From the NCBI GenBank assembly GCA_045863055.1, contig BTUW01000020.1, forward strand, positions 25,495 to 89,494: a stretch of 64,000 bases of DNA, in the 5' to 3' direction. The number at the start of each line of letters is the position of its first letter. Position 1 is the first letter of the stretch. Below, one piece after another: positions 34,877-43,039 of this stretch. A program made the translations under genes and the position numbers. Origin of the DNA: UTCHB3 sp008363265 (GTDB lineage: Bacteria; Bacteroidota; Ignavibacteria; Ignavibacteriales; Ignavibacteriaceae). Under the pieces are notes generated by a model. The model was not told the DNA's origin. It searched no databases and saw only the letters and a program-made list of their open reading frames with translations.

Positions 34877-37303
34877 ATGAAAAGATTTGCGACCATTCTT
34901 TTGTTCCTCTCGTTGCAGTTATTCGCGCAAGGCCAGTTCTGGAACTGGCAAAATCCCAAACCGACGGGTCAGGACCTGAACGATGCGATCGTCTTTGCTG
35001 ACGGTAAAATTGTCACCTTCCTTACCGGTGGCATCGTTCAGATCACTACTGATAACGGTACATCCTGGACTACGGTAATTGCCGACACGAACCGCGAGGA
35101 TATCTACGAAGCAGACTTCCCCACCCCAACAACAGGATATCTGTGCGGTTCGGGAGGTCTTATAATGAAAACAACCGATGGCGGTCTGTCATGGAACTAC
35201 CAGAACAGTGGTGTCACTGTAACCCTTTGGTACCTCGATTTTTATGATGCCAATCTCGGTCTCGCGATCGGTGCGACCGGTAACATCCTAAGAACAACCG
35301 ACGGCGGTGCTACATGGACCCCCTCAACCTCACCGGGCAGCACCACGCTTTACAATGTCCAGTTTATTGATGCCAACACTGTTTACATGACAGCCGGGTC
35401 GACAACCATTGGCAGACTCTTCAAGTCAACTGATGGCGGAGTTACCTTCACGAACATCAGCGCCAATGTCCCATGGTCGGCTGCATCAACCGTTCGAGGA
35501 CTCTACTTCCACGGTCAGACCCACGGATGGCTCACCACAACCCTGTATGAGGTTTACAAAACCACTGATGGCGGTGCAACATGGGCACTCACTCAGGACC
35601 TCGGAGCAGGTACCCTGTACGAAGTCAGATTCGCGGACACACTTAACGGCTTTATGGCCGGAGCAAATGGTGAAGTCTTCAAATCGACCGATGGCGGCGT
35701 TACCTGGGGCTTGCAGCCACTCTTCGCCACGGAAAACATGTACGGTCTCGATATCGCCCCCGCTCTTGGCGATGGTGTAAACAGAACCGTGATCGTATGC
35801 GGTAGATACGGAACACTCCTTAAAACGACGGACTACGGCACCACATGGCATAAACTTTATTCCGCTGCCACCCAGGAGGAACTCCGCGATGTAACATTCG
35901 TCGATCCCCTTGTCGGATATGCCGTGGGCGGTCCTGCTGTTGTAGGTCCCGGCAATGGCCAGGTTTTAAAGACAACTGACGGTGGTAACACATGGAATCA
36001 AATTGCGGGTACGACCTACCGCAACTATTCTGCCTTCTGGCACGATGCCAACAACGGTTATGTTGGTTACAGAAGCCCCTGGGGCATCTGGAAAACCACC
36101 AATGGCGGAACATCGTGGGATTCACTCAACACTGGTCTCGGAGCAGCAACAGGAATTTGGTATTATGTCCATTTCTCCAGCCCGACCAACGGTTTCATCG
36201 CAGGCTCTTCAGGAATTGCCGGTAGAACCACCGACGGTGGAGCCACATGGACTGCCTCAACCACAAATTTCAGTACTTCAGTGATTTATGGCGGTGATTA
36301 CATCGACGCTAATAAATACATCATCGTAGGCTCCTCGGGCAAGTACGCAATATCAACCGATGGCGGTGCCACATTTACACAGGCTGTCCTCCCCGGAACA
36401 ACATCCGCTCAGTATGATGTCGATTTCGTCGATGCAAATACGGGATGGGTTGTTGGATCGAGCGGAAATATCCGTAAAACAACCGATGGTGGAGCAACCT
36501 GGACAACTCAAACGAGTGGTTCACTCAGCACTCTTTATTCAGTCAGGGCCATCAACGCCAACACTGCCTGGGTCGGGGGTTCAGGCGGAACCATTCTCTA
36601 CACCGTCGATGGCGGTAACACCTGGCTTCCGGGAAGACAGGCCCTCGGCGGGATCACAACCACTTACTCGATAGCTGAAAAAGGAGGTTACATCTGGCTG
36701 GCAGGTACAGGCGGCATGATCCTTCAGGGATTCGCAGATCCCAATGTTCCTGTCGAACTTGCATCGTTCTCAGCCTCGGTTTCCGGTTCAACGGTTAACC
36801 TGGCATGGGAAACCGCTACCGAAACCAACAACCTCGGCTTCTATATTGAGATGAGTAATGATGGAGAAAACTGGACGGAAAAAGGATTTGTCGCCGGAGC
36901 CGGAACTTCCACCTCTGTTAACAGATATGCATTCTCGCTGAATGTTACCGGTGGAAACAATCTTTGGTTCAGACTCCGTCAGACCGATCTCGATGGTTCG
37001 GTCAGTTACTCGAACAGGATAGAAGTTTCATTCAACCCTGTCGAGTTCAGCCTCTCGCAGAATTATCCGAATCCGTTCAATCCGTCTACCACAATCAATT
37101 TCACCTTGCCGGCGGCTTCACAGGTCACCCTTGATGTATTCAACGTGGCGGGTGAGGAAGTGGCAACACTTGTTAACGGTCAGATGGTTCAGGGATTCCA
37201 TTCCGTTAATTTCGATGCTTCGAAACTCTCGAGCGGCGTTTACCTCTACACGATCAAGGCAGGAAACTTCACCGCTACCCGCAAAATGATCCTGATGAAG
37301 TAA
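34877..37303 (+). CDS. Large secreted Ycf48/BNR-repeat protein with T9SS sorting domain
   Basis: 808 residues. Signal peptide (MKRFATILLFLSLQLFAQG), then about fourteen propeller repeats marked by TTDGGATW/TTDGGNTW, as in Ycf48/HCF136-like and sortilin/BNR proteins. After residue 620 comes a beta domain (VELASFSASVSGSTVNLAWE) and the type A sorting domain beginning QNYPNPFNPSTTINFTLPAA. It is probably exported by type IX secretion and held at the surface. The VELASFSASV domain is shared with the proteins at 56276 and 58018. A large hairpin terminator follows 18 nt after the stop. Substrate or partner unknown. Confidence 0.92.
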   Translation: MKRFATILLFLSLQLFAQGQFWNWQNPKPTGQDLNDAIVFADGKIVTFLTGGIVQITTDNGTSWTTVIADTNREDIYEADFPTPTTGYLCGSGGLIMKTTDGGLSWNYQNSGVTVTLWYLDFYDANLGLAIGATGNILRTTDGGATWTPSTSPGSTTLYNVQFIDANTVYMTAGSTTIGRLFKSTDGGVTFTNISANVPWSAASTVRGLYFHGQTHGWLTTTLYEVYKTTDGGATWALTQDLGAGTLYEVRFADTLNGFMAGANGEVFKSTDGGVTWGLQPLFATENMYGLDIAPALGDGVNRTVIVCGRYGTLLKTTDYGTTWHKLYSAATQEELRDVTFVDPLVGYAVGGPAVVGPGNGQVLKTTDGGNTWNQIAGTTYRNYSAFWHDANNGYVGYRSPWGIWKTTNGGTSWDSLNTGLGAATGIWYYVHFSSPTNGFIAGSSGIAGRTTDGGATWTASTTNFSTSVIYGGDYIDANKYIIVGSSGKYAISTDGGATFTQAVLPGTTSAQYDVDFVDANTGWVVGSSGNIRKTTDGGATWTTQTSGSLSTLYSVRAINANTAWVGGSGGTILYTVDGGNTWLPGRQALGGITTTYSIAEKGGYIWLAGTGGMILQGFADPNVPVELASFSASVSGSTVNLAWETATETNNLGFYIEMSNDGENWTEKGFVAGAGTSTSVNRYAFSLNVTGGNNLWFRLRQTDLDGSVSYSNRIEVSFNPVEFSLSQNYPNPFNPSTTINFTLPAASQVTLDVFNVAGEEVATLVNGQMVQGFHSVNFDASKLSSGVYLYTIKAGNFTATRKMILMK

Positions 37304-37321
37304 CAGCTTCCGGATTCTTAA

Positions 37322-37349
37322 GGATGGCCGGCTTTCCGGCCATCCGGTT
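37322..37349 (+). terminator. Terminator after the Ycf48-repeat T9SS gene
   Basis: Perfect 10-bp GC-rich stem GGATGGCCGG / CCGGCCATCC with a CTTT loop, followed by GGTTTTAT. The T tract is short but the stem is very stable. Confidence 0.75.
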
Positions 37350-37553
37350 TTATCCCGTCTTCCGCATACATTCGCCTCTTTCACCCTGTTTACGATCATT
37401 TGTGTAGAAATATTTCTACAAAAACAACTGATTTATTACTTATCCGGGCTTGGAACCGTTCATCATTATTTTTTCACCATTCGTCTATAAAATTAGTAAG
37501 TTTACTAACTAATTTATACTCATTTTTAGTATTATTTTTAGCAAATACCCGCC

Positions 37554-37841
37554 ATGATGAACGAAGCTGTTGTTATTCTTGTAGGCCTTCTTTTGATGGT
37601 CATCGTTCCCCCTTTTATTGTCTATCTTTTTAAACGAAGAAAAAACTTCGATTCCAGAAGTGAAATCATGAATTCCCTCTGTCCCAACCCTGATCAAGTT
37701 TTAATTGAGATTGAACCGGAAGAAGAGCCTGATCCGGATGAGGAAGAGGATTCACCGGGCTACCCGGAACCTGTCCGGGATGACAGGATCAGAAGGGTAA
37801 GGCAATACCGCAAAACCAACCCAAAGCTCCACTTTAGATAA
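37554..37841 (+). CDS. Small single-span membrane protein with acidic tail
   Basis: 95 residues, unrecognised. One N-terminal membrane helix (VVILVGLLLMVIVPPFIVYL, about 6-25) is followed by a basic stop-transfer FKRRKNF, placing the tail in the cytoplasm. The tail is strongly acidic (EIEPEEEPDPDEEEDSPGYP) and ends in a basic stretch RIRRVRQYRKTNPK. Tandem ATGs at 37554 and 37557 give alternative starts. The composition and a proper terminator 23 nt downstream support a real gene, but no family or function can be given. Confidence 0.6.
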   Translation: MMNEAVVILVGLLLMVIVPPFIVYLFKRRKNFDSRSEIMNSLCPNPDQVLIEIEPEEEPDPDEEEDSPGYPEPVRDDRIRRVRQYRKTNPKLHFR

Positions 37842-37863
37842 GATCACCACTTTAAACGACAAA

Positions 37864-37888
37864 AGCTCCCAATTCGGGAGCTTTTTTT
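37864..37888 (+). terminator. Terminator between the small membrane gene and tRNA-Lys
   Basis: Stem AGCTCCC / GGGAGCT with loop AATTC, followed by TTTTTTT. A-run upstream makes it usable in both directions, ending the plus-strand gene and the minus-strand tRNA transcript. Confidence 0.85.
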
Positions 37889-37889
37889 G

Positions 37890-37962
37890 TGCACCTTGCG
37901 GGACTCGAACCCGCGACCTGATGATTAAGAGTCATATGCTCTACCAACTGAGCTAAAGGTGC
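37890..37962 (-). tRNA. tRNA-Lys (anticodon CTT)
   Basis: On the minus strand the acceptor stem GCACCTT pairs with AAGGTGC. The D arm has GCTC-AGTTGGTA-GAGC, the anticodon loop CTCTTAA gives anticodon CTT (codon AAG), the T arm GCGGG-TTCGAGT-CCCGC is perfect, and the discriminator is A. CCA is not encoded. Pair 27-43 at the top of the anticodon stem is a T-C mismatch. A promoter-like CTTG-N19-TAATTTTG ends 5 nt upstream. Confidence 0.96.
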
Positions 37963-37966
37963 ACCG

Positions 37967-37997
37967 CAAAATTACGAAAAATATTTTATATTGCAAG
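37967..37997 (-). promoter_or_regulatory. Predicted Bacteroidota-type promoter of tRNA-Lys
   Basis: On the minus strand CTTG (37997-37994), a 19-nt spacer, and TAATTTTG (37974-37967), an exact TAnnTTTG match. Transcription would begin at or very near the tRNA 5' end. Confidence 0.6.
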
Positions 37998-38093
37998 GCT
38001 GTACTGTGGATTTTCGGGAGATTTTTTTCACGATCCCTTGATTTTGATCCCTTACGAGGCTTTTTCAAATAACCGAAACACAGAGGACTTCAT

Positions 38094-38741
38094 CTGAACC
38101 TTCAGGTAATATGGGACCGTATCAGCTATGCTGTAACAATTCCCTCTCTTTTTATCACAATACTTTGGGTCATCAAGATCATTGAGTGGCTCACCGGATT
38201 CTCACTCAGCTGGCTCGGGATCACCCCACGCGATACCGACCACCTCCTCGGTATCCTGATCGCGCCGCTGATCCATGGCGATTTCAGTCATCTGATGGCG
38301 AATACTCCGCCCCTCTTTTTTCTCGGTTTTCTTGTTCTTTTCTTTTACCCCCACGCTTCCCGCAAGGCTGTACCCCTGATGTATGTTCTCAGCGGGGCGA
38401 TCCTCTGGGTTATCGGCAGGTCGGCCATCCACATTGGTGCTTCGACCATTGTTTATGGACTGGCTGCATTTCTATTTTTCAGCGGTATAACGCGTCGTGA
38501 CATGAGATCGATAGGTCTGGCTCTGATCGTTGTTTTTCTTTATGGTGGCTCACTCTCGATGGGACTTCTTCCGGTTGATACAGGCGTTTCATGGGAGGGG
38601 CACCTCTCCGGCGGCATTGCCGGTGTGATCACCGCTCTTCTTTACAGAAAAGATGATCCGCCAAAAAAGTACTCATGGGAGGACGAGGAAGATGAAGGGG
38701 ATGAAAGACGCCGCTATTACCGCGACAACTATTTTACCTGA
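38094..38741 (+). CDS. Rhomboid family intramembrane serine protease, apparent CTG start
   Basis: 215 residues with about six membrane helices. Rhomboid landmarks: LIHGDFSHLMANTPPL in the first-loop/TM2 region, catalytic Ser in HIGASTIVYGLAAF (GxS motif) and catalytic His in WEGHLSGGIAG. The first in-frame ATG (38295) would remove TM1 and the HGDFSH segment, so it cannot be the start. The open frame extends to a stop at 38070 with no ATG, GTG or TTG. CTG at 38094 has AGAGGA 6 nt upstream and gives a plausible N terminus (NLQVIWDRISYAVTIPSLF). Its tail overlaps the convergent DnaJ-domain gene by 8 nt. Confidence 0.85.
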   Translation: MNLQVIWDRISYAVTIPSLFITILWVIKIIEWLTGFSLSWLGITPRDTDHLLGILIAPLIHGDFSHLMANTPPLFFLGFLVLFFYPHASRKAVPLMYVLSGAILWVIGRSAIHIGASTIVYGLAAFLFFSGITRRDMRSIGLALIVVFLYGGSLSMGLLPVDTGVSWEGHLSGGIAGVITALLYRKDDPPKKYSWEDEEDEGDERRRYYRDNYFT

Positions 38742-39681
38742 AACCGTACTTCTTTTTGAACCAGGCGTAAGCCGCGTTTATCTGCTTCGCCCTCTCCTCG
38801 GTTGACCGCCCCCCTCCTGAGTTCGAATCGGGGTGATTCTCCTTCATACGGTCACGGTATTTCTTCTTGATGTTTTCCTTGGAATAATCACCGTTCAAAC
38901 CAAGAATATCGCCGTAATATTTATCCATCGGATCAACATAACTCCCGGTTGAAGTGGTGCTGCCGGACGAAGTATATGCCTTGTAGCGGTTGGAACCCGA
39001 AGCACTCGCGTTGTCGTAGTCTCGAACGAGATGCTCCCGTCCGATATAGAGGAAATGGTAGAGATTATTGGTCCGGTAACCGAATGCGTGGAGGTAGATG
39101 ATCAGCAGGTCACCGTAAGGCTCGGTATCAAGGGAGAGTTTACTGGCCTCAACATAAAGTTCATTCAGGAGGCGGGGAATATCAAAATGGTGTTCATTTC
39201 CGTTTAGCCCCTCACCGGCAAAAGGATTGATCAGACGGAGCACCCCTTTAAGCCAGGAGTCGTCCTGTTTGGAATTGCTAAGTTTGTACAGGATCAAAAA
39301 ATCCCTCAGCATCTCTTGTTGCGGCACACGCGCCATAATAGAGGTGTCAAGTGTGCTGCAGATCAGTTTCATGTAAGTGGCGCGCCCCAGGAGGTCCATC
39401 AAACCCTCAAGGTTAACCCCGAAAAGCGAAAGTATCACCTTGTTTACGGCAGGCACTATCAGTAGATCCTCGGCACCGAAACCACCCGTAAGAAATGCCG
39501 CCAGCCATCCGGCTCCCTTCGCGATATTCCTGGATAGTTTTACGGTATCCAGTCCGCTCATTATCTCTTCACGGATCTCACCTGCCAAGGCATAGGCATC
39601 CCTGTATCTGCTGGCATCGTAATACTTTTGAGCCAGGCGGTACTTTTCTTCGAGTTCGTAATAGTTTAGTAATCTAGACAT
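38734..39681 (-). CDS. Protein with C-terminal J domain
   Basis: 315 residues. The last 65 form a J domain: YYGDILGLNGDYSKENIKKK, then the HPD motif in RMKENHPDSNSGGG and a final helix RAKQINAAYAWFKKKYGF. It should recruit and stimulate a DnaK-type chaperone. The first 200 residues are helical with a hydrophobic stretch (AKGAGWLAAFLTGGFGAEDL, about 55-75) and match no domain I recognise. A Ser/Thr/Gly linker joins the two. This order, with the J domain last, resembles DjlA-like proteins. Word-repeat DNA begins directly upstream of the start. Confidence 0.85.
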   Translation of the reverse strand: MSRLLNYYELEEKYRLAQKYYDASRYRDAYALAGEIREEIMSGLDTVKLSRNIAKGAGWLAAFLTGGFGAEDLLIVPAVNKVILSLFGVNLEGLMDLLGRATYMKLICSTLDTSIMARVPQQEMLRDFLILYKLSNSKQDDSWLKGVLRLINPFAGEGLNGNEHHFDIPRLLNELYVEASKLSLDTEPYGDLLIIYLHAFGYRTNNLYHFLYIGREHLVRDYDNASASGSNRYKAYTSSGSTTSTGSYVDPMDKYYGDILGLNGDYSKENIKKKYRDRMKENHPDSNSGGGRSTEERAKQINAAYAWFKKKYGFR

Positions 39682-39684
39682 TTA

Positions 39685-39773
39685 GTGTGGAGTGTGGGGT
39701 GTGGAGTGTAGAGTGTAGGGTGTAGAGTGTGGAGTGTAGAGTGTAGGGTGTAGAGTGTGGAGTGTGAAACCTC
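39685..39773. repeat. Low-complexity word repeat (GTGTGGAGTGTAGAGTGTAG type)
   Basis: Permutations of GTGTGGA, GTGTAGA and GTGTAGG over about 90 bp, touching the DnaJ-domain gene start. The opposite strand carries the same words as 213-283. An open frame through it (39666-39956) has Ser/Thr/Leu/His repeats only and is not a gene. Confidence 0.85.
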
Positions 39774-39908
39774 ATCCGTGTGAATCCGCGTCATCTGTGT
39801 TGTCCGTGGTCTGTCTAAATCCGTGTGAATCCGCGTCATCTGCGTCATCCGTGGTCTATCTAAATCCGTGTGAATCCGCGTCATCTGTGTTGTCCGTGGT
39901 CTATTCCG
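39774..39908. repeat. Three tandem copies of a 45-bp repeat
   Basis: Copies start at 39774, 39819 and 39864, each beginning ATCCGTGTGAATCCGCGTCA, with a few substitutions (CATC/TTGTC before CGTGGTCT). Words ATCCGTGT and AATCCGCGT recur at 54630-54715, so the two loci share a repeat family. Confidence 0.9.
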
Positions 39909-39915
39909 AATAAAA

Positions 39916-39944
39916 AAAGGCTGAACCGGGGTGGAACAGCCTTT
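39916..39944 (-). terminator. Terminator after the GNAT acetyltransferase gene
   Basis: Stem AAAGGCTG / CAGCCTTT with a 13-nt loop. On the minus strand it is followed by a run of T (complement of 39912-39915). It lies 20 nt after the stop of the acetyltransferase gene. Confidence 0.8.
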
Positions 39945-39964
39945 AAAAAATTGCACGTCACTTC

Positions 39965-40519
39965 TTAGAGCTCCCCGGCGCGCTTCTTCTGGAAGTACAT
40001 GCTGCGGGTCATCTCATATCTCCATACCAAACCGTCGACAGGATCGACATAGTCATCAGTTCTGACGAACTTCAGTTTGTTCAGTATATGATTCGAAGCA
40101 TTAATCTCAGGTCTTGTGTGTGCCACCACTTTTATGATCGAGCTGTCCCTGAATGAGAAGTGGAGGAAAGCCCTGGCTGCCTCTGTAGCAAAACCCTTGC
40201 CTCTGTATTTCTCGGCAGTACCGTAACCTATCTCAACCACTCCGTTGTTTGGTCTTCCTTTGAAACCGCCGGCACCTATGAGTGCTTTATCCTTCCGGTG
40301 AACGAAGAGATAGAAACCCCACTCTCCGAAACCCGGGCCATGTGCCAAAAGGCTGTGAATAAGCTCCAGTGCCTCCGGAAACTCCAGATATCCTTTTTCA
40401 ACTTTCCAGCCGTACTCTTTTTCGAATAATTCCTCTTCTTCTCTGAGAAGCTGAATGTGGCGTGCGTTCGAGTTAACCAGGTCAAGGTTTTCTGTGCGGA
40501 TTACAAATGGTTCTGCCAT
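39965..40519 (-). CDS. GNAT-family N-acetyltransferase, RimJ/RimL-like
   Basis: 184-residue acetyl-CoA-dependent acetyltransferase. The opening FVIRTENLDLVN is typical of the RimJ/RimL branch. Later come GAGGFKGRPNNGVVEIGYGT, the acetyl-CoA pyrophosphate loop in YRGKGFATEAARAFLHFSF, and VVAHTRPEINASNHILNKLK. Members acetylate ribosomal protein N termini, other protein amino groups or small amines; which applies here is unknown. Cytoplasmic. Monocistronic, with its own terminator. Confidence 0.9.
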   Translation of the reverse strand: MAEPFVIRTENLDLVNSNARHIQLLREEEELFEKEYGWKVEKGYLEFPEALELIHSLLAHGPGFGEWGFYLFVHRKDKALIGAGGFKGRPNNGVVEIGYGTAEKYRGKGFATEAARAFLHFSFRDSSIIKVVAHTRPEINASNHILNKLKFVRTDDYVDPVDGLVWRYEMTRSMYFQKKRAGEL

Positions 40520-40606
40520 GCTGAAGATAGCTCCGGAAATTTTAAAAAAGCAAACTTTAATTTAGCTCTTTTAAAGGGCGAAATAAAGGTATTTTTTGTG
40601 CCGGAA

Positions 40607-41032
40607 CTACTTTTTCTGAAGCACTGAAAACTCGAGGACCACCTTGCCGCCCGAGTAAAGTGTCAGTTTGTTCATGTTCACGGCGAAACTGTCAACTTCC
40701 TTCAGTTTTTGGAAGTACGATATCTCAAGGTTCATGTCATCGCATGCCATCTTCGTCGATCCAAGATTACCGAATGTAAGCTTGTTCCCGGAGACGGAAG
40801 CGTCTGCGAAGTACTGGTTGCAGCTCCCGCTTCCCGTAACACTGTTAAGACCGGCCACGATCGCAAGGGTAACATCCTTCCCTCCGGGTGCCACAACCGG
40901 AACACCGTTCAGCTTCTCAAGTTTCCAGATGTTACTGTAAAGTATCGCGTCATCAGCGTATTGCATTACTGATGAACAACCAGCAAAAACAAGGGCTGCA
41001 AGCACTGTTGCGGCAAAAATTCTCATTTTCAT
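40607..41032 (-). CDS. META-domain lipoprotein, HslJ-like
   Basis: 141 residues. The start at 41032 (MKMRIFAATVLAALVFAG) gives a lipoprotein signal with lipobox VFAG-C, so the mature protein is lipid-anchored; a frame from 41071 would add 13 residues before it. The META domain shows WKLEKLNGVPV, GSGSCNQYFADASVSGNKL and TKMACDD, the pattern of HslJ/MetA-type proteins, some of which are heat-inducible or linked to novobiocin resistance. The three Cys include the lipobox Cys and a pair (SCNQY, MACDD) that could form a disulfide. Confidence 0.85.
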   Translation of the reverse strand: MKMRIFAATVLAALVFAGCSSVMQYADDAILYSNIWKLEKLNGVPVVAPGGKDVTLAIVAGLNSVTGSGSCNQYFADASVSGNKLTFGNLGSTKMACDDMNLEISYFQKLKEVDSFAVNMNKLTLYSGGKVVLEFSVLQKK

Positions 41033-41207
41033 TTTCTTTTCCGTTAATAGTTTGAAAGATCTCAATTGCAATTATACTGATTCAGAGTTCATTAAGTTTC
41101 AACTCCTGTCACATTTTCAAAAAAAAGAGGCCGGTCACAATGATGTCTCCAAAACCTCAAAACTTCATATATTGTGGTCTTTGATTTAACTCTTTCCGGA
41201 TAGAAGA

Positions 41208-41558
41208 ATGTATTTTACGATCAACGCAGAAGACAACAAATACTTCATCATGTGCGAAGGCTCTCTGAACGCCGCCTCGGTCGAGGAGTTCAGGAACACT
41301 GTTGAACCATTTATCAATGAATTCCGCGCGCCCATTGTGATCGATCTCGATAAGGTCGACTACGTCTCCTCTGCAGGCATTCGCGCTTTCCTCCTCCTGT
41401 TCAGGGCAGCCATGGCCAAAGCTCCTCAGACAGGGCTCCACTTCATGGATATGGTTACACTCGCCAATATTTCGCCCCAGGTGCAGCAGATACTCGATAT
41501 TTCAGGCCTCTCCGACTCCCTTAAGCAGTGGAACGAAGAGAGAAATCCTCAAGGCTGA
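41208..41558 (+). CDS. STAS-domain anti-sigma-factor antagonist-like protein
   Basis: 116-residue stand-alone STAS domain. The phosphorylatable Ser lies in VDYVSSAGIRAFLLLFRAA, the classic SpoIIAA position, preceded by PIVIDLDKVD. In partner-switching systems the unphosphorylated form frees a sigma factor or other effector by binding an RsbW-type kinase. No RsbW or RsbU gene is next to it, so partners are elsewhere. It is followed after 48 nt by a DUF454-like membrane gene and a TerB-like gene on the same strand. Confidence 0.9.
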   Translation: MYFTINAEDNKYFIMCEGSLNAASVEEFRNTVEPFINEFRAPIVIDLDKVDYVSSAGIRAFLLLFRAAMAKAPQTGLHFMDMVTLANISPQVQQILDISGLSDSLKQWNEERNPQG

Positions 41559-41606
41559 TGGAACTTTTTTATAACCTGATAAATTGTTTATCATAAAAAG
41601 GTCCTG

Positions 41607-41927
41607 ATGAGCAGAATAAAGATCGAGAACAACAAGCTTAAACGATACATCTTCTTCGGAATCGGAATGATATTCCTCGTCCTTGGCGTGATAGGGTTTA
41701 TCATTCCTCTTATGCCCGGAACCATCTTCCTGATCCTGGCTTCACTGCTTTTCGCGCGCAGCTCGGAAAAATTCCATAATATGATCCTCCATAACAGGTA
41801 TGTCGGGAAATACATCTCATACTACCACTCCGGGGGCAAAATGCCGCTTCGCGCCAAGATAATCACCGTCGGCATGATCGTCGTCTCTCTAACAATCTCA
41901 GCCGTCTTTACGTTTTGGATAAACTGA
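41607..41927 (+). CDS. YbaN/DUF454-like inner membrane protein
   Basis: 106 residues, with membrane segments at about 14-45 (IFFGIGMIFLVLGVIGFIIP, then TIFLILASLLF) and about 85-105 (IITVGMIVVSLTISAVFTFW). The motif FARSSEKFHNMILHN followed by VGKYISYYHSGGKMPLRAK is the family hallmark. The function of the family is not established. AAAAAGG precedes the ATG. Its last 13 nt overlap the TerB-like gene, so the two are coupled. Confidence 0.88.
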   Translation: MSRIKIENNKLKRYIFFGIGMIFLVLGVIGFIIPLMPGTIFLILASLLFARSSEKFHNMILHNRYVGKYISYYHSGGKMPLRAKIITVGMIVVSLTISAVFTFWIN

Positions 41928-42412
41928 ACAACAAGAATTCACCTGACAGACAGACCGGTCGCACCAGCCGGGCTGAGGACCCTGCCACGGATCAGAAACG
42001 GATACCTGAAGATCCTGCCGCCAGGAAAAACATCCTCTCGATCCTTGCCTACCTCGCTGCCGGTGACAACGAGATACATTTCTCCGAATCAGACCTTATA
42101 AAAAAAACCGGTCACGAGTTCGGATTTACCGATTACGAGATCGCCGAGATCACCTTCAGACCCGATAAAGGCCTGAACGTTATCATTCCCCCTAAAAAAA
42201 GTGACAAACTTTCTTTGATCTACGACCTCTTCGAGATGATGCTCGTCGACGGTAAAGTCACCATCGAAGAGGTGGCCATCATCACCAGGATCAGTTTTCT
42301 CTTCGGTATTCCGGCTATAAAACTTAAGACCTTCTACATCCAGTATGTGGAAGCTGCTGCCAGAAACATTACCAAGGATGTTTTTCTTCACAGAATGGAG
42401 CTTTTCATCTGA
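41915..42412 (+). CDS. TerB-like protein with disordered N terminus
   Basis: 165 residues if read from the TTG at 41915. The first 38 residues are polar and probably disordered. The rest is helical with the TerB-type pattern ILSILAYLAAGDNEIHFSES and YDLFEMMLVDGKVTIEEVAI, whose acidic loop resembles the metal site of TerB proteins. The start is uncertain because no ATG occurs near the N terminus and the TTG sits inside the end of the upstream gene. It is related in fold to the protein at 2199-2669. Role unknown. Confidence 0.7.
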   Translation: MDKLNNKNSPDRQTGRTSRAEDPATDQKRIPEDPAARKNILSILAYLAAGDNEIHFSESDLIKKTGHEFGFTDYEIAEITFRPDKGLNVIIPPKKSDKLSLIYDLFEMMLVDGKVTIEEVAIITRISFLFGIPAIKLKTFYIQYVEAAARNITKDVFLHRMELFI

Positions 42413-42515
42413 CCCAAACCAATAATGGTGAGGCGTATCACTTGATTTAGTCATTCCTTCTGATTAAATTCTATCCTGTAAACTACATTTTTTCATTTTT
42501 CCCGGATTCTGCCCC

Positions 42516-43037
42516 GTGGCTCCCAACACGTTGATCACTCTTGGTGGTCTCATCCTGTTCGGTCTCTTTGTTCTCTCGACCAATAATATCATTCTGAATC
42601 AGACTGATGTGGCGGTTTCGAGTGAATTTCAGATCTCAGCCATCGGATTTGGACAGTCACTTATCGAAGAGGCAAAAATGAAAAAGTTTGACGAAGCAGA
42701 AGTGTCGGGCACCATTTCCACCGTGAACAACCTTACTGCTGTAAACTCTCTTGGAAGAGATGCCAACGAAGCCTACGTCGCACCCGATTCATCATACACC
42801 GGGAACTTTAACAGCCTCAGAAATTTTGATGACTTCGACGACTATAACAACTATCGCAGGATCGTGAGTTCTCCGAGAGCCGAAAATTTTACGGTAGCCT
42901 CAACAGTGAGTTACGTAAGTGAAACCTGGCCCGACTCAAACGTGACCACCAAAACATTCGCCAAGAAGATAAGGGTGACAGTCTCGAGTCCCTATCTACA
43001 ACGAAGCATTATTCTTGAATATGTAGGAATATTTTAG
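42516..43037 (+). CDS. Minor-pilin-like protein 1 (PilV-type position)
   Basis: 173 residues. An N-terminal hydrophobic helix (LITLGGLILFGLFVLSTNNI) is followed by a long amphipathic continuation (SEFQISAIGFGQSLIEEAKM) and a soluble beta-rich domain, the layout of type IV pilins and pseudopilins. It lacks the canonical GFTLIE cleavage site and Glu5. The proposed start is GTG at 42516; ribosome site poor, and a TTG five codons on is possible. It is first of four similarly built genes (spacing 2, 3 and 55 nt), so the set probably forms a minor-pilin or pseudopilin tip complex. Confidence 0.6.
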   Translation: MAPNTLITLGGLILFGLFVLSTNNIILNQTDVAVSSEFQISAIGFGQSLIEEAKMKKFDEAEVSGTISTVNNLTAVNSLGRDANEAYVAPDSSYTGNFNSLRNFDDFDDYNNYRRIVSSPRAENFTVASTVSYVSETWPDSNVTTKTFAKKIRVTVSSPYLQRSIILEYVGIF

Positions 43038-43039
43038 CC

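Noticed and set aside
39685..39908. Possible CRISPR array
   Set aside because: The units are contiguous without unique spacers, the words permute, and no cas genes are present in the window.
39666..39956. A 96-codon minus-strand open frame with RIHTDLDRPR and TLYTLHSTLH repeats
   Set aside because: It is made entirely of the 45-bp and GTGTGGA word repeats plus a terminator; open only because the repeat period is a multiple of three.
41577..41593. Small hairpin TGATAAA-TTG-TTTATCA between the STAS and DUF454-like genes
   Set aside because: AT-only 7-bp stem with no T tract of note; too weak to call a terminator, and the genes may be cotranscribed.
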